Below, in pieces: positions 1-6,524 of a stretch of 9,518 nt of DNA; positions within the stretch are counted from its first letter, which is position 1, and every line of letters starts with the position of its first letter. The notes beneath the pieces were generated by a model that did not search any database, was not told the origin of the DNA, and worked only from the letters and a program-made list of their open reading frames with translations. Source of the DNA: Clostridiales bacterium (GTDB lineage Bacteria > Bacillota > Clostridia > Lachnospirales > Lachnospiraceae). A program made the position numbers and the translations under genes. The stretch is from NCBI GenBank assembly GCA_029267975.1, contig JAJUHH010000086.1, positions 1-9,518 on the forward strand, in the 5' to 3' direction.

Positions 1-35
1 AGGGTTTTTACATCCTGTAACAATATAACTTCCAT
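1..35 (-). CDS. rplI: Ribosomal protein L9, N-terminal fragment (runs off the left edge)
   Basis: The minus strand reads ATG at 33-35 followed by codons for MEVILLQDVKT and a partial Leu codon, which matches the conserved start of bacterial ribosomal protein L9 (M-K/E-V-I-L-L-Q-D-V). L9 is a 50S subunit protein that binds 23S rRNA. A clear Shine-Dalgarno sequence, AAAGGAG, lies about 8 bases upstream (around 44-50). Only 25 bases separate this start from the gdpP stop, so the two are almost certainly co-transcribed; the gdpP-rplI order, usually followed by the replicative helicase gene, is widespread in Firmicutes. Only 12 codons are visible, so identification rests on the N-terminus plus synteny. 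Confidence 0.9.
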   Translation of the reverse strand, partial: MEVILLQDVKT

Positions 36-60
36 ATGTTTCTCTCCTTTAACCGTTGAT

Positions 61-2121
61 TTATATCTCGCCTTCTTCATGAAGCCTTGTCAAAGTAGCT
101 TTTACCTTGGCGATTGCCTCCTGAATTGAGGTGTTCTCCAATTGGGTTCCGGCAACGCTCAGGTGACCACCGCCACCTAACTTCTCCATGATCAGCTGAA
201 CATTTACCTCATCAATGGATCTCGCGCTGATGTAAATTACATTATTGAATTCTGTCAAAACAAAGGTAGCCTTAATATCATTGATATTCAAGAGCTCATT
301 GGCCACCTGGGCTCCCAGGATCATAGGGCTGTCCACTTGCGAGCTGGCGCATACAGCAATTGCAAAATGATTTAGGAAAATCTCCGTGCTTCTGATGGCA
401 TCCGCCTTGATCTTAAACTCACTCATATCCGTGCGGAAGGACTTACGGAGTCTTGTAATATCAGCACCGCTTCGTCTTAAATAGGCTGCGGCCTCAAAGG
501 TTCTTACACCGGTCTTGGTCAAAAAATTATTGGTATCTATCATAATACCTGCATACAAGGCATCCGCCTCCAAGGGCTTCAGCTTAAGATTCCCACCGAT
601 ATACTGCATGATCTCAGCAATCATTTCACTGGTGGAGGAAGCATAGGGCTCCACATAGGATAATACCGCCGTATCAATTGCTTCATTGGTCTGTCGATGG
701 TGGTCAAAGATAACAATGGTTCTGGTCTGGTCAAGGAGCTCCTTGCACTCCAGATAGCTGGGCCGGTTAACGTCTACGATGACCAGGAGGGTATTGATAT
801 CCACAACCTCCCGTGCCTTATCATTCTTTAAAAACATGTCCTCTTCATAGTCCGGATTACCAACGAACTTATTCATCATGGGCCGCAGGGAGGAGGTCAC
901 TTCATTAATCACAATATGAGCCTTTTTATTAAAGGTCTTGGCAATACGGTAGACACCAATGGCTGCCCCAAGGGAATCCACGTCACCGATCTTGTGTCCC
1001 ATGATAACGATCTTATCCTTGCCCTCCACAAACTCACGGAAGGCATGGGCCTTCACCCTGGCCTTCACTCGGGTGCTCTTCTCCATCTGAATGCTCTTAC
1101 CGCCGTAATAGGAGATCTTCTCACGATCCTTGATAACAGCCTGATCGCCGCCACGGCCAAGGGCCAGATCGATCGCGGCTCTGGCATATTCATAACCGCT
1201 GACATAGGTATCTGCATTGACACCAAGTCCGATACTGATGGTAACAGACATATCATTGCCAATATTTACCCCACGCACCTCCTCCAGGATGGAGAACTTT
1301 GTTGCCTGCAGGTGGGGGAGATACTTCTGCTGGAACACGAAGATATATTTATCCTTCTCCAGCTTCTTGATAATGGCATCAATGCCCTGCATATATTTGT
1401 TGATCTTTCGATCTACCAGAGCTGTCAGCAGGGAGCGTCTTACCTCATCGATGCTTTCCAGCGCTTCTTCATAGTTATCAATATACAATAAGCCGGTAAC
1501 CAGTCTCTGCTCCTTATTCTCCTTAAGGAGGGAGATCATCTCTGTTTCGTCATACAGATACATGGCAATTAAAGCGTTCCTGTCATTCCATATTTCTTCG
1601 GCATTATCATAAGGAATGCTGGCTTCATCGTCAAAATCAGGCGCCACCACCTTACGCAGCAACACCTTATAGCTGCGTCCATGAAGCACCACATGCAGGA
1701 TCTCATCCTTCTCCTTCTGGGGAAGGACCTCCTGTGTAATCTCAGGAAATATATTGGAAATGGAACGCTTGGCAGCGCTCTTCTCATGAATGATATCCAT
1801 GAATTCATCATTTCCCCATTGCATTCTTCCTTCCAGATCAAGAATCGCATAGGGAACATGAAGCTCCTTCAGCAGTCTCTTCTGAACCTGTCCGTAATCC
1901 ATAGCATATCGTACCAGTTCTGCGGCAATCTTATTACGCTTGGATAAATAGATGGTTATGGCCAGAGTAAAATAAAGGGCAGTAAATGCCGTCATGATGT
2001 AGCCTGCCAGAGAATCTATTACATACATGCTCAGATTCATACATAATAAAACAGCTGTCAGAAAGACAGGCCATAATAAATATGCTCTTAATGCACCTTT
2101 GAGTTTAAATCTGTGGCTCAT
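61..2121 (-). CDS. gdpP: Cyclic-di-AMP phosphodiesterase GdpP (YybT family), membrane-anchored PAS-GGDEF-DHH/DHHA1 protein
   Basis: This 686-residue protein, close to the family length of about 660, hydrolyses the second messenger c-di-AMP to pApA and so affects potassium and osmotic balance, wall stress and beta-lactam tolerance. Two membrane helices lie at about residues 13-34 and 39-59, followed by a PAS-like domain (about 86-155). A degenerate GGDEF domain (about 205-335) lacks the GG(D/E)EF signature, as is usual in this family, so cyclase activity is not expected. The catalytic DHH domain shows GHKIGDVDS (375-383, with H376, D380 and D382), D450, the DHH triplet at 473-475 and D529. The DHHA1 domain carries GGGGH (649-653) near the C-terminus. 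All expected metal ligands appear intact. The ATG is supported by TAAGGAG about 9 bases upstream. It lies 25 bases before rplI. Confidence 0.95.
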   Translation of the reverse strand: MSHRFKLKGALRAYLLWPVFLTAVLLCMNLSMYVIDSLAGYIMTAFTALYFTLAITIYLSKRNKIAAELVRYAMDYGQVQKRLLKELHVPYAILDLEGRMQWGNDEFMDIIHEKSAAKRSISNIFPEITQEVLPQKEKDEILHVVLHGRSYKVLLRKVVAPDFDDEASIPYDNAEEIWNDRNALIAMYLYDETEMISLLKENKEQRLVTGLLYIDNYEEALESIDEVRRSLLTALVDRKINKYMQGIDAIIKKLEKDKYIFVFQQKYLPHLQATKFSILEEVRGVNIGNDMSVTISIGLGVNADTYVSGYEYARAAIDLALGRGGDQAVIKDREKISYYGGKSIQMEKSTRVKARVKAHAFREFVEGKDKIVIMGHKIGDVDSLGAAIGVYRIAKTFNKKAHIVINEVTSSLRPMMNKFVGNPDYEEDMFLKNDKAREVVDINTLLVIVDVNRPSYLECKELLDQTRTIVIFDHHRQTNEAIDTAVLSYVEPYASSTSEMIAEIMQYIGGNLKLKPLEADALYAGIMIDTNNFLTKTGVRTFEAAAYLRRSGADITRLRKSFRTDMSEFKIKADAIRSTEIFLNHFAIAVCASSQVDSPMILGAQVANELLNINDIKATFVLTEFNNVIYISARSIDEVNVQLIMEKLGGGGHLSVAGTQLENTSIQEAIAKVKATLTRLHEEGEI

Positions 2122-2198
2122 GAACAGGACTCCTTAAATAATAACTATACTTGATCATTAATTGAAACGCGGGACCTTTGTCCACTCGCTATCTTTAT

Positions 2199-2207
2199 AG
2201 TATATCA
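2199..2207 (-). promoter_or_regulatory. Candidate extended -10 promoter for gdpP-rplI
   Basis: On the minus strand the sequence TGATATACT fits an extended -10 element (TGn followed by TATACT, 5 of 6 to consensus). It lies about 80 bases before the gdpP ATG. The hexamer 17 bases upstream, TTTCAT, is a poor -35, which is tolerable for an extended -10 promoter. No competing gdpP promoter as good was seen. It places the gdpP transcript start downstream of the 15-bp repeat array, separating it from the transglutaminase gene. Confidence 0.45.
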
Positions 2208-2242
2208 TTAAAACACCTTGAATGAAAGCGCAAAATTTATCT

Positions 2243-2259
2243 AAAGCACAAAGTGCTTT
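2243..2259 (-). terminator. Small perfect hairpin, possible weak terminator after the transglutaminase gene
   Basis: AAAGCAC and GTGCTTT form a perfect 7-bp stem around a 3-base loop at the far end of the 15-bp repeat array. On the minus strand it is followed by AGATAAATTTT, which is A/T-rich but lacks a solid run of T. It is about 50 bases past the TAG of the transglutaminase gene. The structure could instead be a by-product of the repeat unit, which is itself rich in self-complementary GC(A)AAGC stretches. Confidence 0.3.
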
Positions 2260-2339
2260 GCACGCAAGCGCTTTGCATGCAGTGCTTTGCACGCGGCTGC
2301 TTTTCTCCTAGTTGCTTCGCACATAGCTGCTTTTGGAAA
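2251..2339 (-). repeat. Degenerate 15-bp tandem repeat spanning the transglutaminase stop codon
   Basis: About six units of 14-15 bp occur head to tail, with plus-strand starts near 2251, 2266, 2281, 2295, 2310 and 2325. The three left-hand units are close copies of AAGTGCTTTGCACGC. The three right-hand ones are more diverged but keep the TGCTT core. The right-hand units encode the last residues of the transglutaminase-like protein (KSSYVRSN) and contain its TAG stop. The same reading frame continues through the other units as KSSRVQS and ACKAL-type motifs. The period is a multiple of three, so copy-number change would keep frame. Many units are self-complementary (AAGCGCTT, GCATGC), so the RNA could fold. 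Confidence 0.75.
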
Positions 2340-3201
2340 TAGGATGAGCTTTCACAAATTCCTTTGTGCTGTATTTGCTATCTCTCTTATGATTCTTAAA
2401 GTCAGCGGTGCTCTTCAGGTAATAATCATAGCTGATGATCCCTTTTCCATCCGCTGTAATGGGATCATCCCAGGTCAGGTCTATATTATACCATGCTCCT
2501 TCCACCTTTACGATATTCCAGGCATATGCTTCCCCATCGGCGGTACCGCTGATAATTCTGCAGTCAAGCCCCGCCCTGGTAAACATCAGGTAAGCCGCCA
2601 TCGCATAGCCTTCACATACTGCAGATTTGCCGATCAGCGCATCGTAAGCGGAGGTCTTTTCATAGCTTGTGTCATAGCTCACACGCTTGATTATATAATC
2701 ATGAATGGCCCTTACCTTCTCCTCCTCAGAGGCTTCCTCCAGCTTCAAAGACTTTAGGACATCGTCAACCTTCTTGTCCAGAGCCTTCTCTTCCTTGGCC
2801 GTACATTTATAGGATACCGTTAAGGTAAGGGTAGCGCTGCGTCCCGCAATCCATTCCATCTGTGCCGCCCACTGGGTCAGGGAATATGCCAGATAGTCTG
2901 CATCCTTGGCATTGGAAGCAATATCATAAGCCATAACCTCGTCCATTAATCCATGGATATCATCAAGCTTCTTGCGTACATCATCTGTAAAATGTACCTC
3001 TATCTCAGCCTTGCGCTTTAATAAACCTGACCGGATAGCCTTCACCACCTGTTTCCTGCTGGACAGTAGTTCTGTCTGATCACTGTCTGTGGATGCTGCA
3101 AGAGCGACGGTATTCTGACTGATCGGGGGAAGAGGCCCGGAGTATGGATGGGACAGCAATAGAACAAGTATCAGAAGAACGGCGAGAATCTTATGTTTCA
3201 T
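2308..3201 (-). CDS. Secreted transglutaminase-like (cysteine protease fold) protein with a His-to-Tyr change at the catalytic site
   Basis: The 297-residue protein begins with a signal peptide: MKHK, a Leu/Ile/Val-rich stretch to about residue 16, and a probable cleavage site at VALAAS (about 32-37). It is therefore probably exported. The transglutaminase core lies at about 162-247. The nucleophile motif is SAVCEGYA (Cys196) and the Asp is in NIDLTWDDP (about 241). The position that is normally HAWN reads YAWN (Tyr226, codon TAT), so the Cys-His-Asp triad seems incomplete and enzyme activity is doubtful; a wall- or peptide-binding role is possible. A longer reading from TTG at 3217-3219 exists, but AAGGAGG (3208-3214) lies at ideal spacing before the ATG at 3199-3201, so the shorter start is chosen. 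Substrate and partners are unknown. The gene seems monocistronic, with its own promoter upstream and gdpP's promoter downstream. Confidence 0.85.
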   Translation of the reverse strand: MKHKILAVLLILVLLLSHPYSGPLPPISQNTVALAASTDSDQTELLSSRKQVVKAIRSGLLKRKAEIEVHFTDDVRKKLDDIHGLMDEVMAYDIASNAKDADYLAYSLTQWAAQMEWIAGRSATLTLTVSYKCTAKEEKALDKKVDDVLKSLKLEEASEEEKVRAIHDYIIKRVSYDTSYEKTSAYDALIGKSAVCEGYAMAAYLMFTRAGLDCRIISGTADGEAYAWNIVKVEGAWYNIDLTWDDPITADGKGIISYDYYLKSTADFKNHKRDSKYSTKEFVKAHPISKSSYVRSN

Positions 3202-3248
3202 CCCTAACCTCCTTACCAATGAAAAACGAATTACTACTAGTATCTTTC

Positions 3249-3257
3249 ATTTTAGCA
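3249..3257 (-). promoter_or_regulatory. Candidate extended -10 promoter for the transglutaminase-like gene
   Basis: The minus strand reads TGCTAAAAT, an extended -10 element (TG, one base, TAAAAT with 5 of 6 matches). A weak -35 (TTTCCT) lies 17 bases upstream. The predicted transcript start would be about 40 bases before the ATG at 3201, leaving a short leader that holds the strong AAGGAGG ribosome binding site. Confidence 0.45.
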
Positions 3258-3321
3258 TAGCTTACAGGAAAAGGAAAGGACAGAAAGCAGAAAAGAGCCA
3301 GTCTAACAATAATATAGTTAC

Positions 3322-3490
3322 AAAAAGAAGAGAAGAGCAATATGCATCCCCACACATAGATTGACGGACAGCTTATTGATTTTGTATGCCAGTTAATCAA
3401 ACACAAATGTTCGCTTCTGGTATAGCAAAATCAAGCTGTCCGTCAAACAGTGCATTATGGGATGCTTATTGCCCTTCCCCTCTTCTTTTA
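3322..3490. repeat. 169-bp imperfect palindrome (foldback), MITE-like or large structured RNA
   Basis: Two arms pair over nearly the whole span. From outside in, AAAAGAAG near 3323-3330 pairs with CTTCTTTT (3483-3490). GCAATA (3337-3342) pairs with TATTGC (3467-3472), and GCATCCC (3344-3350) with GGGATGC (3459-3465). TTGACGGACAGCTT (3361-3374) pairs with its perfect complement at 3433-3446. After a 3-base bulge GATTTTG (3378-3384) pairs with CAAAATC (3426-3432), then TATGCCAG (3385-3392) with CTGGTATA (3417-3424). The apex is about 24 bases and holds a small AACA/TGTT pairing. There is no coding content. The size and long terminal complementarity resemble a miniature inverted-repeat element, but no convincing target-site duplication is visible. 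It could also serve as the terminator of the glycerate kinase transcript. Confidence 0.75.
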
Positions 3491-3510
3491 CTTACGTAAT
3501 GCAACAACCA

Positions 3511-3582
3511 CTTACACTTATACTTATACTTAAACTTATAGGTATGCTTATACTCATAGTCTTGCTTATACTTATGCTCCTA
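3511..3582 (-). repeat. Degenerate 6-bp tandem repeat (CTTATA) overlapping the glycerate kinase stop codon
   Basis: Twelve consecutive hexamers fill 72 bp. On the plus strand seven are CTTATA or one base away (CTTACA, CTTAAA, CTTATG), one is CTCATA, one is CTCCTA and two or three are diverged. The last hexamer includes the TAG stop of the kinase gene. On the minus strand the array reads (TATAAG)n, and in the kinase frame it would give alternating Tyr/His-Lys residues with no stop for 37 codons. The cause could be slippage of a simple repeat. It is not a CRISPR array, because units are contiguous. Confidence 0.8.
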
Positions 3583-4716
3583 CTTTCCTATTGCTTTCAA
3601 AAAGCGCATGAGATTATCTACGGTCAGGTATAGATCTTCTTTGGCTCTAAGTCTTGCATCTTTATATTCCACTGCGACACGGTTGATACTGAATATCCCG
3701 CTTACTCCCTGCTCATAGGCCTCTTCTATGCCATCCCCGATATCGCCAACCACTGCAATTAACGGAACCTTGGCCTTCTTCGTCCGTTTTGCTATTCCGA
3801 TCACAACCTTGCCCCGGATACTCTGGCTATCGATCTTTCCTTCCCCGCTGATGACATAATCGGCTCCCTGCAGCATTTCATCAAATCTAACGGTATCAAG
3901 CACAGTTTCAATTCCCATTTGCAGGGCAGCGCCAAAGAAGGCCACCATTCCGCAGCCCATACCTCCGGCAGCGCCGGCCCCCTTAACCTCAGCCAGTGCC
4001 AGCCCCAGGTCCTTCTGCAGCACCTGATCCAGATGTCTTAAGCCTTCATCCAGCTCTTTCACCACTTCCGGAGTAGCACCCTTCTGCGGTGAGAATACGT
4101 AAGCAGCTCCCTTTTCTCCATAGAGGGGATTGTCGATATCGCACATTGCCACAAGCTCAATTCCTTTTAATCCCGGAAGTAGCCCTGAAGTATCTACATG
4201 CTCGATTTCCGACAGGGTTCCTCCTACCGGGATAAACGACTTACCACTCTTATCCCGAAAGACAACACCCAGCGCTGCTGCCGCACCTGTTCCCGCATCA
4301 TTGGTACAGCTGCCGCCAAGGCCCATAATAATCTTACGGCATCCTCGTCTGACGGCATCCTCCATCAATTGCCCGACTCCGTAAGTAGTGGTCATCCTGG
4401 GGTCCGCCTTGCCTTCTACCAGGGGTAGGCCGGCACAGGCAGCCATTTCTATTACGGCAATCCTTCCCTGATCGATCATCCCATAGAAGGCTTCCATCTC
4501 CTCGAAGAAGGGACCTTTTACAGTTACATTAATCTTCTCACCGCCCATTGCCCGTAGAAAGGCATCAACACTGCCCTCTCCTCCATCCGCAACCGGAATA
4601 GTAATAATATCTGCCTCGGGCTGATTCTTTCTTATAGCTTTTTCCATAATGGCACAAATCTCCTCCGAGCTCATTGTACCCTTAAATGAATCCGGTATAA
4701 GCAGAAACTTGCTCAT
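3580..4716 (-). CDS. glxK: Glycerate 2-kinase, type I (GarK/GlxK family)
   Basis: The 378-residue cytoplasmic enzyme, a normal length for the family, transfers phosphate from ATP to D-glycerate; type-I kinases are known to give 2-phosphoglycerate, which enters glycolysis at enolase. Family motifs seen in order are IPDSFKG (7-13), ADGGEGSVDA (43-52), GLGGSCTNDAGTG (132-144), CDIDNPLYGEKGAA (192-205), KGAGAAGGMGCG (245-256) and SGEGKIDSQSIRGK (290-303). The ATG is set by GAGGAGG 7 bases upstream (4724-4730). The gene follows the gntP permease by 245 bp on the same strand, and a cdaR regulator lies beyond, an arrangement that parallels the enterobacterial gar genes. It could be named garK equally well. 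The stop lies within a 6-bp repeat array. Confidence 0.93.
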   Translation of the reverse strand: MSKFLLIPDSFKGTMSSEEICAIMEKAIRKNQPEADIITIPVADGGEGSVDAFLRAMGGEKINVTVKGPFFEEMEAFYGMIDQGRIAVIEMAACAGLPLVEGKADPRMTTTYGVGQLMEDAVRRGCRKIIMGLGGSCTNDAGTGAAAALGVVFRDKSGKSFIPVGGTLSEIEHVDTSGLLPGLKGIELVAMCDIDNPLYGEKGAAYVFSPQKGATPEVVKELDEGLRHLDQVLQKDLGLALAEVKGAGAAGGMGCGMVAFFGAALQMGIETVLDTVRFDEMLQGADYVISGEGKIDSQSIRGKVVIGIAKRTKKAKVPLIAVVGDIGDGIEEAYEQGVSGIFSINRVAVEYKDARLRAKEDLYLTVDNLMRFLKAIGK

Positions 4717-4737
4717 CGATTAACCTCCTCACTAATG

Positions 4738-4763
4738 ATGGGACGGCAGTTTCACCGTCCCAT
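4738..4763 (-). promoter_or_regulatory. Strong hairpin just upstream of the glycerate kinase ribosome binding site
   Basis: ATGGGACGG (4738-4746) and CCGTCCCAT (4755-4763) form a perfect 9-bp GC-rich stem with an 8-base loop. In the minus-strand transcript it ends 7 bases before the kinase Shine-Dalgarno sequence, and there is no T-run on that side, so it is unlikely to be a minus-strand terminator. It may protect or mark the 5' end of a processed kinase message, or tune permease-to-kinase expression. On the plus strand it is followed by ATTTTCTT and would look like a terminator, but no plus-strand gene leads into it. Confidence 0.6.
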
Positions 4764-4841
4764 TTTCTTGCTGAGCTGATGTGTCAATTGCCAGTCATCC
4801 ATTAGCTATTTTTTATATACTTTTATTTAGCCAATATTACT

Positions 4842-4878
4842 TTGCATTTTATATCTTGCATTTCATATCTTACATATC
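4842..4878 (-). repeat. 14-bp tandem repeat downstream of gntP
   Basis: Plus-strand TTGCATTTTATATC (4842-4855) is followed directly by TTGCATTTCATATC (4856-4869, one mismatch) and a shortened third copy TTACATATC (4870-4878). The array is about 85 bp beyond the gntP stop. Its core TTTTATATCTTG is identical to the core of the larger array beyond cdaR. The rest of the 245-bp gntP-kinase spacer is A/T-rich, with no recognisable gene. Confidence 0.55.
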
Positions 4879-4961
4879 AATCTGTTCCTTACCTCAATAC
4901 GCTTCCTAGCTTATGGATCAGCATCCTTAATAGCGATGTAATTACTTGTAATCATAATCTC

Positions 4962-6356
4962 TTAGAAAATCAAGGTCAATAAAAAGATTTGCAGGATTGC
5001 CGCAACGCCCATAACCAATGTCATAACTGTCTGTGTCTTATAACCCTTCTCAGGTGTCATTGCCCCAAAGTTGGTGATAACCCAGAAGTAGCTGTCATTT
5101 GCATGGGATACAACCATTGAGCCTGCGCCGATGGCCATAACAGTCAAAACGGACAATACCGGAGTGTCCAATCCCAGGATCGGAAGCATGGGTGCCAGGA
5201 TTCCGGCAGTAGTTGTAATTGCAACGGTGGAAGAGCCTTGAGCCGTTTTAAGGATCGCTGCCAGCAGGAAGGGGAAAAAGATACCGATTGCCTGGAATAC
5301 GACAGCATTATCTGTAATAAAGGTAACTAAACCGGATACAGAGATAACTTTACCAAGCACACCACCTGCTGCTGTTACAAACAATATGGGTCCAACCACC
5401 TTCAGGGTTTCATTGGTAAGTTCATAAAAGGTATCCATCTTTTTGGCAGATGCCAGGGTAAATACGCCAAAGATCGTACCTACCGCCAGAGCAATAATGG
5501 GAGTTCCAAGGAAATTAAGGATATTAGCAAATAAACCTGTCATCTTAGCCATGGTTGCCACAGAGGCAATACCCATTAACAGAATCGGTACAATAATAGG
5601 AGCCAAAGACATAAATCCGCTGGGTAATTTACCATAGCTTTTCACCAGTTCATCATATGACTGCACCAGCTCACCATTATCCATACCTGCTTCATCATCT
5701 GCCTGTACCTTCTTGCCAATATACTTTGCATAGAAATATCCGGCAATCAGAGGGAAGATGGAGCATAAGGCTCCCATACCAATCACTAAGAGCAGGTTGT
5801 TCCCTACTCCAAGGGTATTAGCCGCCGCAATGGGACCCGGTGTAGGGGGGATAAGTACATGGGATACATATAAACCGCCGGAAAGAGCAATTGTCATAGC
5901 TACGCTTGACGCAGCTGTTCTTTTTACCAGGGCTTTACGGATCGGGTTCAGAATGACGAAGCCGCTGTCACAAAATACCGGGATTGATACTACCCATCCC
6001 ATAATCAGCATGGCAAGCTCCGGTCTTTTCTTACCCACCAGCCGAACCGTCATATCTGCAAGCTTTAAGGCCGCGCCTGTCTTCTCCAGGATGGTTCCGA
6101 TTAAGGCTCCGAGGATAATAACAATACCAATACTGGTAAAGGTTCCGCTGAAGCCTGCACCAATCACCGTTGCAAGGCCCTGCTTTTGTACCACTCCATC
6201 AACCTTTACATCCACCAAGGGGATCCCTGCTGCCAACCCCAATAATAAGGATACGCTCATGATGGAAAGGAAGGGATGAAGTTTCAGCTTTGATATTGCA
6301 AAGATCATGAGGATAATGGCAATAACAAAAGCAATAATTAATGCTACACCTGACAT
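4962..6356 (-). CDS. GntP-family sugar-acid permease, probable glycerate or gluconate-type transporter
   Basis: The 464-residue protein is hydrophobic throughout, with about a dozen membrane segments, and matches the GntP family of proton-coupled gluconate, ketogluconate and glycerate uptake systems (usually 440-460 residues). Family landmarks are PVFCDSGFVILNP (126-138), the Pro-rich HVLIPPTPGPIAAA (166-179), KTAQGSSTVAIT (370-381) and SHANDSYFW (417-425). A hydrophilic loop lies at about 211-247. The ATG is supported by CGGAGGTAG about 6-8 bases upstream. The neighbouring glycerate kinase and CdaR-type regulator point to glycerate or a related small hydroxy acid as substrate, but the family cannot be resolved to substrate by sequence alone. 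The start of the kinase gene follows 245 bp later on the same strand with no obvious minus-strand terminator between. Confidence 0.92.
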   Translation of the reverse strand: MSGVALIIAFVIAIILMIFAISKLKLHPFLSIMSVSLLLGLAAGIPLVDVKVDGVVQKQGLATVIGAGFSGTFTSIGIVIILGALIGTILEKTGAALKLADMTVRLVGKKRPELAMLIMGWVVSIPVFCDSGFVILNPIRKALVKRTAASSVAMTIALSGGLYVSHVLIPPTPGPIAAANTLGVGNNLLLVIGMGALCSIFPLIAGYFYAKYIGKKVQADDEAGMDNGELVQSYDELVKSYGKLPSGFMSLAPIIVPILLMGIASVATMAKMTGLFANILNFLGTPIIALAVGTIFGVFTLASAKKMDTFYELTNETLKVVGPILFVTAAGGVLGKVISVSGLVTFITDNAVVFQAIGIFFPFLLAAILKTAQGSSTVAITTTAGILAPMLPILGLDTPVLSVLTVMAIGAGSMVVSHANDSYFWVITNFGAMTPEKGYKTQTVMTLVMGVAAILQIFLLTLIF

Positions 6357-6377
6357 AACAACTACCTCCGTTTTTTA

Positions 6378-6392
6378 AAGTGTTTAGCACTT
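6378..6392. promoter_or_regulatory. Small inverted repeat in the gntP leader
   Basis: AAGTG and CACTT flank a 5-base spacer, with minus-strand reading AAGTGCTAAACACTT. It lies between the predicted -10 element and the ribosome binding site of gntP, where a repressor or a small RNA hairpin could act. It does not fit the catabolite-repression (cre) consensus. With only 5-bp arms this may be chance. Confidence 0.25.
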
Positions 6393-6408
6393 CCTTCAAT
6401 GTAACCTT

Positions 6409-6435
6409 ATTATAATACCTGGATTTTGTAAAATC
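6409..6435 (-). promoter_or_regulatory. gntP promoter with overlapping palindrome, candidate CdaR operator
   Basis: The minus strand has a perfect -10 hexamer TATAAT (6409-6414) about 52 bases before the gntP ATG. The hexamer 17 bases upstream, TAGATT, is a poor -35, which would fit a need for an activator. Overlapping the -35 and spacer is the inverted repeat GATTTT-AC-AAAATC (6422-6435). A similar string, GATTTACAAAAG, occurs at the -35 of the cdaR promoter. CdaR proteins of the same family in Escherichia coli activate sugar-acid genes; assigning this palindrome to CdaR is inference from position and recurrence only. Confidence 0.45.
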
Positions 6436-6524
6436 TATGTTATGTAAACCAAAAAAGAAGGCCACTTCTTGTTATAACGCACAATATATCAGATTTAATC
6501 ATTGCAATTCTATAATATTTCACC

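Larger units (their letters stand above)
3202..3579. other. 378-bp intergenic stretch between glycerate kinase and transglutaminase-like genes
   Basis: No protein gene is supported here. On the minus strand, from right to left, it holds a 6-bp tandem repeat array that overlaps the kinase stop codon, a 169-bp imperfect foldback, about 60 bp of A/T-rich sequence, and the promoter and ribosome binding site of the transglutaminase-like gene. The short open frames seen on either strand lack ribosome binding sites and family resemblance. Confidence 0.7.

Noticed and set aside
916..1491. 191-codon plus-strand open frame opposite gdpP
   Set aside because: It is antisense to the well-supported gdpP DHH and GGDEF region, has no family resemblance or ribosome binding site, and gdpP codon structure explains the openness.
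1100..1510. Active diguanylate cyclase domain in GdpP
   Set aside because: The GGDEF signature is absent and the domain is the degenerate type usual in YybT/GdpP proteins.
2251..2339. CRISPR array
   Set aside because: Units are 14-15 bp, contiguous and degenerate, with no spacers; the same applies to the arrays at 3511-3582 and 6673-6774. No cas genes are present.
2287..2757. 156-codon plus-strand open frame opposite the transglutaminase-like gene
   Set aside because: It begins within the tandem repeat, lies antisense to the transglutaminase core and lacks a credible ribosome binding site.
3202..3219. TTG start six codons upstream for the transglutaminase-like protein
   Set aside because: The AAGGAGG ribosome binding site lies inside that extension and is correctly spaced for the ATG at 3199-3201, which also begins a typical signal peptide.
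3322..3490. Complete insertion sequence
   Set aside because: There is no transposase open frame inside or next to the foldback and no clear target-site duplication at its edges.
4738..4770. Plus-strand intrinsic terminator
   Set aside because: The hairpin is followed by a T-rich stretch on the plus strand, but no plus-strand gene precedes it; the position before the kinase ribosome binding site is more telling.
5758..6279. 173-codon plus-strand open frame opposite the gntP gene
   Set aside because: It is antisense to conserved GntP motifs and its Pro/Ile/Thr-rich translation looks like the complement of a membrane protein gene.
6199..6465. Minus-strand open frame overlapping the gntP start in another frame
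   Set aside because: It has no ribosome binding site or family resemblance and overlaps the gntP promoter and N-terminus.
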